A stretch of 64,000 nt of DNA from Candidatus Alistipes avicola (GTDB lineage Bacteria; Bacteroidota; Bacteroidia; Bacteroidales; Rikenellaceae), in contig DWYR01000013.1 of assembly GCA_019118565.1 (NCBI GenBank), positions 99,650 through 163,649 on the forward strand. Reading direction: 5' to 3'. The notes under the pieces are model-generated. The model saw only the letters and a program-made list of their open reading frames with translations, ran no database searches and was not told the origin of the DNA. Positions 45,423 to 54,513 of the stretch are shown here, one piece after another; positions within the stretch are counted from its first letter, which is position 1, and every line of letters begins with the position of its first letter. Both the position numbers and the translations under genes were made by a program.

Positions 45423-47417
45423 ATGAAACGTATCATTTCGACTCTCTGTTTCGCGCTGCTCGCACTCACCTCCTTCGCCGACGAAGGAATGTGGCTGCCC
45501 AGCCTGATCTCGTCGCGCATCGACGACATGCGCGCCAAAGGTTTCCAACTGACCGCCGAAGACATCTACAGCATCAACCAAGCCTCTCTGAAGGATGCCG
45601 TAATGCTGTTCGACGACGGATGTACGGCCGAGCTGATCTCCCGGGACGGTCTTCTGATCACCAACCACCACTGTGGATACGACGCGATCCAGCGCCTCTC
45701 GTCGGTCGAGCACGACTACCTTACCGACGGTTTCTGGGCCATGTCCCGCGAAGAGGAGCTCCCGAACGAAAACCTCAACGTGAAGTTCCTCAAACGGATG
45801 GAGGATGTAACGGAGCGTCTAGCTGCAGGCGAGACCCCGGAGCAGATCATCGAAGAGGCTTGTGAAAACGGCCGCTACAAAGCCTCGATCGAGCAGATGT
45901 ACTACGGCAACCAGCAGTTCCTGTTCGTCTATGAGCAGTTCGACGACGTACGTCTGGTCGGCACCCCCCCCTCGTCGATCGGCAAGTTCGGCGGCGATAC
46001 CGACAACTGGGCTTGGCCCCGCCACACGGGAGACTTCTCGATGTTCCGTATCTATGCCGACAAGGATAACCGTCCGGCAGCCTACTCCCCCGACAACGTT
46101 CCTTACCGCTCGGCTGCTCACTTCAAAATATCGACCAAAGGGATCCAGGAGGGCGACTTCACGATGATCTACGGATTCCCCGGATCGACCCAGGAGTACA
46201 TCATCTCGGATGCCGTGGATTACATCGTTCACCGTTCGGACCCGATGAAGATCCGCGTACGTACCAAACGACTCGATCTGATCAACGCCGCACAGGCGAA
46301 AGACCCGGCCATGCGTATCCGCTATGCCGCAGTCAATGCAAGCATCGCCAACGCCTGGAAGAAGTGGCAGGGCGAGGCGCTGGGCCTCGAGCGTCTGAAT
46401 ACGGTGCAGAGCAAGCGGGAGTATGAGGAGGCCTTCGAGCGCTGGGCTGCCGACAAACCGGAATACCGCGACGTAGTGAAGGAGCTGAAGAAGGAGTATG
46501 CCCGTATCTTCGACATCTACTTCACCCTCGAGTTGATGAGCGAGACGATCCGTACGTCCCAGCTGACCAACGTATATCTCCGTTCGGAACTGGGCGACGA
46601 ACTCTTCCCGCAGGTTCAGGCTCTTAACCGGGAACTTTTCCGGACGCTCTATCGCGAATACTACGACAACTGCCCCGAAGGCTATATGGTGCCGCTCTTC
46701 GCCGCCAAAGTGGAGCGTTTCGGATCACCCGAGGCCTATGCCGAACATATGTTCTCGCTGACCAACCGTGAGGATGACGTAAAAGAGGTCGAGGAGCTGA
46801 ATGCTTTGCTGTCCGACATCAAGACGACGGTAGGCAAACTGGTCGAGCAGTTGGGGACCAACAGCCTGCGCAACCTGAACAGCGCCCGTCTGAACGAGCT
46901 CTATACGACCTACGTAAAGGGACTGCGTGAATGGGATGCCGAGCGTGCCTTCTATCCCGATGCCAACCTGACCCTGCGCGTGGCTTACGGCAAGGTCGGC
47001 GGCTACCACTACGCCGATGCCGTTTACCATAAATATTATACGACGGCAGAGGGTATTCTGGCCAAGGACAACCCGGAGATTTACGACTACAACATTCCGC
47101 AGCGGCTGCGCGAGATTATCGCCGAGAAAGACTACGGCCGCTGGGGCGTGGAGATCGACGGCCGGATCACCGTACCGGTCTGCTTCCTGGCCGACAACCA
47201 CACCACGGGCGGCAACTCCGGATCGCCGGTGCTGAACGGACGCGGCGAGCTGATCGGCGTGAACTTCGACCGTACGTGGCTCTCCACGATGAGCGACATC
47301 GCCTTCGACCCGGCTTTCTGCCGCAACATCGCACTCGACATCCGCTACGTACTCTTCGTGATCGACCGGATCGGAAATGCATCCTACCTGTTCGACGAGA
47401 TGGATTTCGCCGAATAG
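45423..47417 (+). CDS. S46 family dipeptidyl peptidase, DPP11-type (Asp/Glu-specific)
   Basis: 664 residues with a signal peptide (about 1-19). It is a periplasmic serine peptidase that frees N-terminal dipeptides, feeding amino-acid catabolism. The catalytic histidine lies in LLITNHHCGYDAIQ (residues 82-83) and the serine is Ser599 in GNSGSP. Eighteen residues after that serine comes Arg617 in NFDRTW. In the family this position is Arg in DPP11 (acidic P1) and Gly in DPP7. This specificity is an inference from that single residue. It ends the MBL-to-maf run and is followed by a terminator. Confidence 0.9.
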   Translation: MKRIISTLCFALLALTSFADEGMWLPSLISSRIDDMRAKGFQLTAEDIYSINQASLKDAVMLFDDGCTAELISRDGLLITNHHCGYDAIQRLSSVEHDYLTDGFWAMSREEELPNENLNVKFLKRMEDVTERLAAGETPEQIIEEACENGRYKASIEQMYYGNQQFLFVYEQFDDVRLVGTPPSSIGKFGGDTDNWAWPRHTGDFSMFRIYADKDNRPAAYSPDNVPYRSAAHFKISTKGIQEGDFTMIYGFPGSTQEYIISDAVDYIVHRSDPMKIRVRTKRLDLINAAQAKDPAMRIRYAAVNASIANAWKKWQGEALGLERLNTVQSKREYEEAFERWAADKPEYRDVVKELKKEYARIFDIYFTLELMSETIRTSQLTNVYLRSELGDELFPQVQALNRELFRTLYREYYDNCPEGYMVPLFAAKVERFGSPEAYAEHMFSLTNREDDVKEVEELNALLSDIKTTVGKLVEQLGTNSLRNLNSARLNELYTTYVKGLREWDAERAFYPDANLTLRVAYGKVGGYHYADAVYHKYYTTAEGILAKDNPEIYDYNIPQRLREIIAEKDYGRWGVEIDGRITVPVCFLADNHTTGGNSGSPVLNGRGELIGVNFDRTWLSTMSDIAFDPAFCRNIALDIRYVLFVIDRIGNASYLFDEMDFAE

Positions 47418-47434
47418 GCTCTTTCGCGAAAGAC

Positions 47435-47471
47435 AAAAATTGCCGGAACGAAATGCGTACCGGCAATTTTT
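47435..47471 (+). terminator. Terminator after the S46 peptidase gene
   Basis: Arms AAAAATTGCCGG and CCGGCAATTTTT pair perfectly around a 13-base loop. The 3' arm ends in a run of T. It lies 18 bases after the stop. Confidence 0.85.
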
Positions 47472-47482
47472 TCGTCCATTAT

Positions 47483-47513
47483 TTTGCTAAAAACAAAATA
47501 GTCGCTATATTTG
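47483..47513 (+). promoter_or_regulatory. Bacteroidota promoter of tRNA-Leu
   Basis: TTTG (47483-47486), a 19-base spacer and TATATTTG (47506-47513). It is a perfect match in both boxes and in spacing. It ends 31 bases before the tRNA 5' end. Confidence 0.85.
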
Positions 47514-47544
47514 CACACCTAAAAATCCCTGTCAAGGGAGGAAT

Positions 47545-47631
47545 GCCCAGGTGGTGAAATTGGTAGACACGCTACTTTGAGGGGGTAGTGAACATTAGTT
47601 CGTGCAAGTTCGAGTCTTGTCCTGGGCACCA
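47545..47631 (+). tRNA. tRNA-Leu (anticodon GAG)
   Basis: The acceptor arm GCCCAGG pairs with CCTGGGC, with discriminator A and an encoded CCA tail. The anticodon stem CTACT/GGTAG encloses TTGAGGG, giving anticodon GAG for CUU and CUC leucine codons. A long variable arm follows, as in class II tRNAs, then the T-arm with GTTCGAGTC. The full length is 87 bases. A promoter and a terminator flank it, so it is a single-gene unit. Confidence 0.96.
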
Positions 47632-47632
47632 G

Positions 47633-47664
47633 AAACCGCGTCAGACGAAAGTTTGACGCGGTTT
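47633..47664 (+). terminator. Terminator after tRNA-Leu
   Basis: AAACCGCGTCA and TGACGCGGTTT form a perfect 11-bp stem with a 10-base loop. CGCTTTTT follows. It starts one base after the tRNA CCA end. Confidence 0.85.
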
Positions 47665-47837
47665 CGCTTTTTCCGACATTCGCCAGGCCAACGAGGCAGC
47701 CCGTGGTTAAGGCACTCTCCGAGGCGGACAATACAATACTATCACGGAGGAGGTTATACCCGGAATTCTATTTCTACATGAGGCGCACCGGTCGCCGGGA
47801 TAAACTCTGAGACAGAATCGACAAGCGGGCGCAGGTA

Positions 47838-47867
47838 TTGCACGGGAAAGAAAAAATCATACCTTTG
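47838..47867 (+). promoter_or_regulatory. Bacteroidota promoter of the DUF3667 gene
   Basis: TTG (47838-47840), 19 bases, then TACCTTTG (47860-47867), with the ATG 26 bases further on. The 170 bases between the tRNA terminator and this promoter show no gene. Confidence 0.65.
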
Positions 47868-47893
47868 TATATCGTTTCCCCGAACACCCCCGC

Positions 47894-49129
47894 ATGAAAC
47901 CCACAGACGAAAAACAACCGGCCGAAACTCCGGAAACGGAGTCCGACATAAAACCGGAGAAGACTCCGACACGGTGGTCGGTGTGGAGGCAGCGCCTCCG
48001 CAAACAGCACACGGCCATGCTGCGCAGAATCGAATATGACCGGCTACGCCGCATCCGCCGCCAAACGGTTCCGAAATACGTTCATTGCAAAAACTGCGGC
48101 ACACGCCTCGAAGGTATGTACTGTCACCGCTGCGGACAATATGCCCTCGACACAGAACAACCTTTCTGGAAATACATCAAACAATACTTCGAAAACGTCT
48201 ACCAGTTCGACAGCAAGGTGTGGCAAACGCTGTGGCTCCTGTTCCGCCGTCCGGGGCTTCTGACACGGGAGTTCAACGCCGGGAAAATCAACTCCTATGT
48301 CCATCCGCTGCGGCTGTTCATGTTCATATCGGCCCTTTTCTTCCTGGCCGTCGCTTTCTTCATTCCCGAAGCCGACCAGGCTCTCAAATCCAACGAGAAG
48401 CAGCTGTCTGACCTGAAAAACCCGATGATTCTCAATGCACTGAAGAATGAGGAGATGACCGGAGGCGGGACACCCGACCGGGATACGGTCGTCTGGGTGG
48501 CAAATGCCCGCACGGTATTCGAAGGGCTGGAAGCGCTGGTCGAGGTGCAGGAACAAACCGGCTCCAGCACCCTGCAGGTGCGACTCCCGGCCTACCTCAT
48601 CAAGGAGGAGTATCTCGTCGCAGTGCCACGAGACTCGATCTTCTGGAGCAACGAGGACCCTCAGCGCCCGGCTGCCCTCTTCAAGCATGACGAGGTGCAA
48701 CAACTCCACCGCGAAATGATCTATGCCAAGATCATCGGCTGGTTCTCACAATGGTTGCCTGTAATCCTGCTGCTCTTCATTCCTCTCTTCGCTCTGCTGC
48801 TCAAAGGATTCTTCCACCGTTCACGGATGCACTACATGGGACACTTCGTCACGGCCCTCCACCTGCACTCCGTGCAGCTCATCCTGATTTTCACCGTACT
48901 CCTCGGAGGTCAATGGATTGACCATACCAGGAACTACGCCCTGCTACTGCTCCTGCTCTATCTGCTCCACATGATTTTCGCCTTCCACCGCATCTATGGC
49001 GAGAGTTGGGGCAAGACCGCCGTCAAGGCACTCCTGCTCCACGGTCTCTACATACTGGTGATGGCCAGCGTGTTGTTTGCGCTCATCATCTGGCTGCTCC
49101 TTCCGCTAATGCAGAGAAGCGGGTGGTAG
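47894..49129 (+). CDS. DUF3667 domain-containing membrane protein
   Basis: 411 residues. A basic N-terminus leads to a zinc-ribbon with CKNCG and CHRCG (about residues 59-80), the DUF3667 hallmark. Then come the conserved-looking QTLWLLFRRPGLLTREFNAG and YVHPLRLFMFISALFFL, an extracytoplasmic loop of about 120 residues, and four C-terminal hydrophobic helices. It belongs to a Bacteroidota membrane family of unknown function. It is a single gene with its own promoter. Confidence 0.85.
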   Translation: MKPTDEKQPAETPETESDIKPEKTPTRWSVWRQRLRKQHTAMLRRIEYDRLRRIRRQTVPKYVHCKNCGTRLEGMYCHRCGQYALDTEQPFWKYIKQYFENVYQFDSKVWQTLWLLFRRPGLLTREFNAGKINSYVHPLRLFMFISALFFLAVAFFIPEADQALKSNEKQLSDLKNPMILNALKNEEMTGGGTPDRDTVVWVANARTVFEGLEALVEVQEQTGSSTLQVRLPAYLIKEEYLVAVPRDSIFWSNEDPQRPAALFKHDEVQQLHREMIYAKIIGWFSQWLPVILLLFIPLFALLLKGFFHRSRMHYMGHFVTALHLHSVQLILIFTVLLGGQWIDHTRNYALLLLLLYLLHMIFAFHRIYGESWGKTAVKALLLHGLYILVMASVLFALIIWLLLPLMQRSGW

Positions 49130-49289
49130 AAAGAATATGCAGACAAAACAGACACACGGCATCCCGCATAAATAGCCCGAAACACCACAAGGGGGTACTC
49201 AAATGCACCTCCAACATACTCAATACACGCTCCCACACGGATATTCGTAATTCGAGATAGGAGAATCTTTAATTCAACTCACATTCATC

Positions 49290-49904
49290 ATGAAAGTCTT
49301 GCTAATCAACGGAAGTCCCAAATCGAACGGGAATACCTACCTGGCACTCTCCGAAGTTGCCAGAACACTGGAAGAGAACGGCGTAGAGGCCGAGATCGTC
49401 TCGATCGGGACCCAAGCCGTACAGGGGTGCATCGCTTGTGGCAAATGCCGGGAGTTGGGACGATGCGTCTTTCAGGACCTCCTCTACAACCGCATCCGCG
49501 AAAAACTGCTTGAGGCGGACGGTCTGATTATCGGATCTCCGGTCTATTATGCCGGGCCGAACGGGTCGCTCTGCGCCCTGCTCGATCGGCTTTTCTACAC
49601 CTGCTCAAACCGACTCGCCCTCAAACCCGGGGCATCGGTCGCCGTATGCCGTCGCGGTGGTGCGAGCGCCACATTCGACCGGCTGAACAAATACTTCACG
49701 ATCAACAACATGCCGATCGTCTCCTCGCAGTATTGGAACAGCGTACACGGAGCCGTTCCCGGCGAAGCCGTACGGGATGAGGAGGGGATGCAGACAATGC
49801 GCACCCTGGCCCGCAACATGGTATGGATGCTCCGCAACCTAAAATCCGGCACGGCCCCCATCCCCAAACAGGAGGAGTGGCACCCCACAAACTTCATCCG
49901 ATAA
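49290..49904 (+). CDS. Iron-sulfur flavoprotein-like NAD(P)H-dependent FMN reductase
   Basis: 204 residues of the flavodoxin-like fold. The FMN phosphate loop is NGSPKSNGNT (7-16), with GSPVYYAGPNG near residue 80 for the isoalloxazine ring. Cys47, Cys50, Cys53 and Cys59 in GCIACGKCRELGRC form the compact motif that binds a 4Fe-4S cluster in iron-sulfur flavoproteins. It is probably cytoplasmic electron transfer; partners are unknown. It lies alone, 160 bases after DUF3667; I see no clear promoter box in that gap. Confidence 0.85.
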   Translation: MKVLLINGSPKSNGNTYLALSEVARTLEENGVEAEIVSIGTQAVQGCIACGKCRELGRCVFQDLLYNRIREKLLEADGLIIGSPVYYAGPNGSLCALLDRLFYTCSNRLALKPGASVAVCRRGGASATFDRLNKYFTINNMPIVSSQYWNSVHGAVPGEAVRDEEGMQTMRTLARNMVWMLRNLKSGTAPIPKQEEWHPTNFIR

Positions 49905-49954
49905 GGGTCGGAGCCATAATTATTCCGTCAAACCGCTAAAAAAGAGGGATAAAA

Positions 49955-49986
49955 TTTGGTTGTTACAAATTTATCCTTTTTATTTG
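49955..49986 (+). promoter_or_regulatory. Promoter of the TetR-TolC-ABC efflux operon
   Basis: TTTG (49955-49958), 20 bases, then TTTATTTG (49979-49986), one base off TAnnTTTG. It opens an AT-rich region of about 75 bases before the TetR ATG. Confidence 0.55.
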
Positions 49987-49992
49987 CAGCTG

Positions 49993-50008
49993 TTAATAGA
50001 TATATTAA
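49993..50008. promoter_or_regulatory. Candidate TetR operator palindrome
   Basis: TTAATA-GATA-TATTAA is a perfect inverted repeat located just after the -7 box, overlapping the expected transcription start. A related palindrome TTAATATTAA with the same half-site lies at 50042-50051. Position and symmetry suit autorepression by the TetR protein encoded next. AT-richness makes chance palindromes possible. Confidence 0.45.
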
Positions 50009-50060
50009 ACAATAATATCAAATAAAACTAATAAATTCTCTTTAATATTAATATAAGATC

Positions 50061-50690
50061 ATGAAAGAAACCATCCCTTCCGAAGAGTCGAACATGGAGG
50101 AGCGTATCCTCGCCGAAGCGGAGAAACTTTTTTTTGAAAAGGGATTCGCCGCCACCTCGACTACCGAGATCGCCCGACAGGCCGGATGCAACCAGACCCT
50201 CGTACACTACTACTTCCGCACCAAGGAGAATCTTTTTACCAAGGTTTTAGGTGGCAAAGTCAAACGGTTCTTCAATGAATTCCTGTCGGTCAATGCCGGC
50301 GAGGGTGATTTCGAGACGAAACTTGCCCGCGTCATCGGCAGCCATTTCGACATTATCCGCCAAAACTCCCACATGACGCTCTTCCTGATCACGGAGTTCA
50401 CCCGCGATCCCCAGCGGCTCGAAGAACTGAAACAGGAACTGGGAGAGCTCCCCTCGCGACTGTTCGGGTCACTGGAAGAGGATCTGAGCCGGGAGATCGC
50501 TGCCGGTCGGATTCGGAAGATCGAATTCATCGACCTGTTGATAAACATCATCTCCCTCAACGCCTTTCTGTTCGTCGTCAAACCGCTGTATATGCAGGTC
50601 TGCCAACAGGACGACCGTCAGATGCAGCAACTGTTCGATCACCGCAAGGAGGAGATTATCCGCACCATCCTGTCAAGTCTGAGACCATGA
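50061..50690 (+). CDS. TetR/AcrR family transcriptional regulator
   Basis: 209 residues. The N-terminal helix-turn-helix is typical: AEKLFFEKGFAATSTTEIARQAG then LVHYYFRTKENLF (about residues 17-58). The C-terminal ligand domain is all-helical. Its stop overlaps the tolC start (ATGA), so it heads the efflux operon. It resembles CecR (YbiH), the regulator of the E. coli ybhGFSR operon, in both arrangement and type. Confidence 0.92.
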   Translation: MKETIPSEESNMEERILAEAEKLFFEKGFAATSTTEIARQAGCNQTLVHYYFRTKENLFTKVLGGKVKRFFNEFLSVNAGEGDFETKLARVIGSHFDIIRQNSHMTLFLITEFTRDPQRLEELKQELGELPSRLFGSLEEDLSREIAAGRIRKIEFIDLLINIISLNAFLFVVKPLYMQVCQQDDRQMQQLFDHRKEEIIRTILSSLRP

Positions 50691-51952
50691 AAAAGTTATA
50701 CACCCTTCTGTTGTGGGGGCTACTTTCTCCCCTCCTCTCGATCAGCCAGCCGCTTACACTCGGAACGTGTTATGAACTGGCCCGGGAAAACTATCCGCTC
50801 GTACAGCGATACGGTCTGATCGCCCAAAGCGAACAATACGACCTCAGACACGCCTCGAGCAGCTACCTGCCCCAGATTTCGATCTCTGGAAAGGCCTCCT
50901 ATCAGACCGACGTAACGACCATTCCCCTTTCGTTGCCCGGCATCGACATTCCCACCATCTCGAAAGACCAATACCAGATCGCAGCCGAGGTGAGCCAGAC
51001 GATCTGGGACGGCGGGGCGACCCGTGCCGCCCGCAAGACGATCGAGGCACAGGGCGAGGTCGATCGGGCGCAATACGAAGTCGATATGTATGCCCTGCGC
51101 GAACGGATCGACAACCTCTACTTCGGCATTCTGCTTCTCGACGAACAGTTACGGATCAATACCCTCTTTCTCAACGATCTGGAGGTAACCCTCCGCCGCC
51201 TGTCGAGTTACATGGAGAACGGTGTGGCCAACCAGGCCGATCTGGATCTGGTTCTCGTCGAGCAACTCGGTGCCAAACAGGCCCGCACACAACTCGAAGC
51301 CAATCGCAAGGCCTACCTGACAATGCTCTCGGCTTTCGTCGGGCAGCCGCTCGATGCAGATACACGGCTCGAGAAACCCTCTCCGGAATCGGATCCACGT
51401 ATCGGATCGGCCGAACTGCGTCCCGAAATGGCCTTGTTCAATGCCATGCAGCAGCAACTCGAAGAGCGCCGCAAAAGCATCCGCTCGACGACAATGCCCC
51501 GCATCGGACTCTTCGTTCAAGGGGGATACGGCCGTCCTGGACTCAATATGCTCGAAAATGATTTCAAACCGTTTGCCATTGCCGGTGTCCGACTCTCCTG
51601 GAATTTCGGAGGATTTTACACGCGCCGCAGCGATATGCGCAAAATCGACGTAGGCCTCCAACAGATAGAAATAAACCGCGAGGTATTCCTCTTCAACAAC
51701 AACCTCCGGCAACTCCAGCTCGATGCCCAATACCGGAAGTATCGGGATATCATGCAGGATGACGAGCAGATCATCCTGCTGCGGGAGAACATTGTCCGCA
51801 GTTCGGAAGCCCGCCTTGCGAACGGCACCATCGACGTATCGGATCTGATGCGCGACCTGATCGCCGTACAGAATGCACGGGCAAACAAGGCTGTCCACGA
51901 GATCGAAATGTTGCAAACCATATACGGAATCAAAAACCTTACGAACAACTGA
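50687..51952 (+). CDS. TolC family outer membrane efflux protein
   Basis: 421 residues with a signal peptide (about 1-20) and two TolC-like halves rich in long amphipathic helices. The repeats contain LARENYPLVQRYGL near the start and NGTIDVSDLMRDLIAVQNAR near the end. It forms the outer-membrane exit duct. It overlaps tetR by 4 bases and precedes the adaptor gene by 2 bases. Confidence 0.92.
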   Translation: MKKLYTLLLWGLLSPLLSISQPLTLGTCYELARENYPLVQRYGLIAQSEQYDLRHASSSYLPQISISGKASYQTDVTTIPLSLPGIDIPTISKDQYQIAAEVSQTIWDGGATRAARKTIEAQGEVDRAQYEVDMYALRERIDNLYFGILLLDEQLRINTLFLNDLEVTLRRLSSYMENGVANQADLDLVLVEQLGAKQARTQLEANRKAYLTMLSAFVGQPLDADTRLEKPSPESDPRIGSAELRPEMALFNAMQQQLEERRKSIRSTTMPRIGLFVQGGYGRPGLNMLENDFKPFAIAGVRLSWNFGGFYTRRSDMRKIDVGLQQIEINREVFLFNNNLRQLQLDAQYRKYRDIMQDDEQIILLRENIVRSSEARLANGTIDVSDLMRDLIAVQNARANKAVHEIEMLQTIYGIKNLTNN

Positions 51953-51954
51953 CC

Positions 51955-52845
51955 ATGAAAAAAATGCCGACTCTCTGCATCGCGGCCGCTATGCTGGCCG
52001 GATGCAACCCCAATAAATACCCCTATGACGCCTCCGGGACCTTCGAAGCGACCGAGGTTATCGTTTCGGCCGAAACGTCCGGACGCCTTCAATGGTTCTC
52101 CGTCGAGGAGGGAGACCGCCTCGAAGCCGGAGAGGAGATCGGTCTGATCGATACGATCCAACTCTATCTGAGCAAACGGCAGCTCCAGGCAAGCCGCCAG
52201 GCGGTCGGCAGCCGCACGCTCGACATACCCCGTCAGATCGCAGCGCTCGAACAACAGATAGCCACCCAACAGCACGAGAAGGAGCGTATCGAGCGGCTGA
52301 TTGCGGCCGATGCGGCCAACACCAAGCAACTCGACGACATCAACTCGTCCATTGCCGTGCTGGAACGCCAGCTGGCTGCCCAGACCGAATCGCTGCAGAG
52401 CAGCAACAAGAGTATCTCGGGGGAGATGAGCGGAGTGGAGGCACAGATCGCCAGCGTGGAGGACCGCATCCAGCGCAGCCGCATCAAAAGCCCGATTCAG
52501 GGAACCGTACTGGTGAAGTATGCCGAGGAGAGCGAATTCACCTCGACCGGAATGCCGCTCTTCAAGGTTGCCGATCTGGACCAGATGATCCTGCGGGCCT
52601 ACGTCACCTCCGGCGAGCTCACGCAGCTCAAGATCGGACAGCAGGTAAAGGTCCACACCGACTTCGGCGACAACCAGAGCCGTGAATACACCGGCACGGT
52701 AAGTTGGATCTCGGACCAAGCCGAATTCACCCCGAAGACGATCCAGACCAAGGACGAACGGGAGAATCTGGTCTACGCCGTAAAGATTGCCGTCGAGAAT
52801 GACGGCTATATCAAAATCGGCATGTATGCCGACGTAACCTTCTAA
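51955..52845 (+). CDS. HlyD family periplasmic adaptor (membrane fusion) lipoprotein
   Basis: 296 residues. A lipoprotein signal ends at MLAGC (Cys17). The biotinyl-lipoyl-like domain (VIVSAETSGRLQWFSVEEGDRLEAGEEI) is split by a coiled-coil hairpin (about 70-170, with EQQIATQQHEKERIERL), and then a beta-barrel domain follows (RIKSPIQGTVLVKY, GMPLFKVADLDQMIL). It is the counterpart of YbhG and links TolC to the ABC transporter. Confidence 0.92.
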   Translation: MKKMPTLCIAAAMLAGCNPNKYPYDASGTFEATEVIVSAETSGRLQWFSVEEGDRLEAGEEIGLIDTIQLYLSKRQLQASRQAVGSRTLDIPRQIAALEQQIATQQHEKERIERLIAADAANTKQLDDINSSIAVLERQLAAQTESLQSSNKSISGEMSGVEAQIASVEDRIQRSRIKSPIQGTVLVKYAEESEFTSTGMPLFKVADLDQMILRAYVTSGELTQLKIGQQVKVHTDFGDNQSREYTGTVSWISDQAEFTPKTIQTKDERENLVYAVKIAVENDGYIKIGMYADVTF

Positions 52846-52857
52846 ATCCGGATACAC

Positions 52858-53763
52858 ATGGCAGCCATCGAAGTCGACCGTATCGAAAAGAGCTACGGGA
52901 AGGTTAAGGCCCTGCACGGGGTGAGTCTCGAAGTTGCCGAAGGGGAACTATTCGGGCTGATCGGCCCGGACGGTGCCGGTAAGACGACCCTGCAACAGAT
53001 CCTCGCAACGCTCCTGCTGCCCGACCGGGGAGAGGCGCGGGTTGCCGGATTCGACGTGGTACGGGAGTATCGCGAGATTCGCCGGCGGGTTGGCTATATG
53101 CCGGGACGTTTCTCACTCTACCAGGACCTTACGGTCGAGGAGAACCTGAACTTCTTTGCCACCGTCTTCCACACGAGTGTCGAAGAGAACTACCACCTTG
53201 TCCGCGACATCTACCGACAGCTGGAGCCCTTCAAACGGCGGCGGGCAGGGGCCCTTTCGGGTGGCATGAAGCAGAAACTGGCACTCTGCTGTGCCCTGAT
53301 CCACCAACCGCAGGTACTTCTGCTGGACGAGCCTACCACGGGTGTCGATCCCGTCTCGCGCAAGGAGTTCTGGGAGATGCTCCACCGCCTGAAGGAGCAG
53401 CGCATCACCATTCTGGTATCGACCCCCTACATGGACGAGGCGAGCCGCTGCGACCGGATTGCCCTGATGAGCAACGGACGTTTCCTGACCCTCGACACGC
53501 CACAGGCGATCGTCGGCGCACAGACCGCCACCTTCTGGTCGGTCGAAGGGGAGCGGATGCCGCAGCTGCTCAAAGCGCTGCGTGAGATTCCCGAAGTGAA
53601 AAGCGCCTTCGCATTCGGCGACGTACACCACATAACCGTTGCCGAGGGGTTCACCACGGCACAACTCGGGCAGGCTCTCGCACAAAAGGGATTCGAGGGG
53701 TGCACCATTCGCCCCATCGAGCCGAACATCGAGGATGCCTACATGAATCTGGCTAAGAAATAG
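52858..53763 (+). CDS. ABC transporter ATP-binding protein (YbhF N-half-like)
   Basis: 301 residues. Walker A is GPDGAGKTT (about residues 38-46), with Asp in place of the usual Asn. The signature LSGGMKQKL, Walker B VLLLDEPTTGVDP and the H-loop region follow; YMDEASRCD is also seen. E. coli YbhF has two ATPase halves in one chain, and its first half also carries GPDGAGKTT as I recall. Here the halves are separate genes, and this is the first. Confidence 0.92.
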   Translation: MAAIEVDRIEKSYGKVKALHGVSLEVAEGELFGLIGPDGAGKTTLQQILATLLLPDRGEARVAGFDVVREYREIRRRVGYMPGRFSLYQDLTVEENLNFFATVFHTSVEENYHLVRDIYRQLEPFKRRRAGALSGGMKQKLALCCALIHQPQVLLLDEPTTGVDPVSRKEFWEMLHRLKEQRITILVSTPYMDEASRCDRIALMSNGRFLTLDTPQAIVGAQTATFWSVEGERMPQLLKALREIPEVKSAFAFGDVHHITVAEGFTTAQLGQALAQKGFEGCTIRPIEPNIEDAYMNLAKK

Positions 53764-53766
53764 AAC

Positions 53767-54510
53767 ATGGAACAGACCGTCATACTGACCGAGAATTTGA
53801 CCAAACGTTTCGGCAACTTCACGGCTGTCGACCACATCTCGTTCGAGGTGCATCGGGGCGAGATCTTCGGATTCCTCGGAGCCAACGGAGCCGGGAAAAC
53901 GACCGCGATGCGGATGCTCTGCGGCTTGAGCCGTCCGAGCGAAGGCCGGGGCAGCGTCGCCGGATTCGACATCGCCCGCCAACCGGAACAGATCAAACGC
54001 AACATCGGCTACATGAGCCAGAAATTCTCGCTCTACGAGGATCTGAAGGTGTGGGAGAACATCCGGCTCTTCGGTGGAATTTACGGGCTCAGCGAACGAC
54101 AGATCGCCGAAGGGACCGACCGGTTGCTGCGCACGCTCGACTTCGAGGCCGAGCGCAACACGCTGGTCAAGTCGCTTCCACTGGGCTGGAAACAGAAGCT
54201 GGCCTTCTCGGTGGCCATCTTCCACGCACCGAAGATCGTCTTCCTGGACGAGCCGACCGGTGGTGTCGATCCCTCTACGCGCCGACAGTTCTGGGAGCTG
54301 ATCTATGACGCGGCCGAGCGGGGAATCACCGTCTTTGTCACCACCCACTACATGGACGAAGCGGAGTACTGCAACCGCGTCTCGATCATGGTCGACGGAC
54401 GCATCGAGGCGCTCGACTCCCCGCGCGAGCTGAAACGCCGGTTTCAGGCCGAAAGCATGGATCAGGTTTTCACCCAACTGGCCCGTCGGGCAAAAAGATC
54501 GGAGGGATAG
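53767..54510 (+). CDS. ABC transporter ATP-binding protein (YbhF C-half-like)
   Basis: 247 residues. Walker A is GANGAGKTT (about 37-45), the Q-loop region is YMSQKFSLYEDL, Walker B is IVFLDEPTGGVDP and the H-loop is TTHYMDEAEYCN. The signature position reads LPLGWKQKLAFS, diverged from LSGGQ. It follows the first ATPase by 3 bases and precedes the permease by 3. A heterodimer of the two ATPases is likely. Confidence 0.92.
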   Translation: MEQTVILTENLTKRFGNFTAVDHISFEVHRGEIFGFLGANGAGKTTAMRMLCGLSRPSEGRGSVAGFDIARQPEQIKRNIGYMSQKFSLYEDLKVWENIRLFGGIYGLSERQIAEGTDRLLRTLDFEAERNTLVKSLPLGWKQKLAFSVAIFHAPKIVFLDEPTGGVDPSTRRQFWELIYDAAERGITVFVTTHYMDEAEYCNRVSIMVDGRIEALDSPRELKRRFQAESMDQVFTQLARRAKRSEG

Positions 54511-54513
54511 GCC

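Noticed and set aside
47632..47893. Possible integration site downstream of tRNA-Leu
   Set aside because: There is no integrase, no repeat of the tRNA 3' end and no foreign-looking gene. The region holds only a terminator, about 170 plain bases and the DUF3667 promoter.
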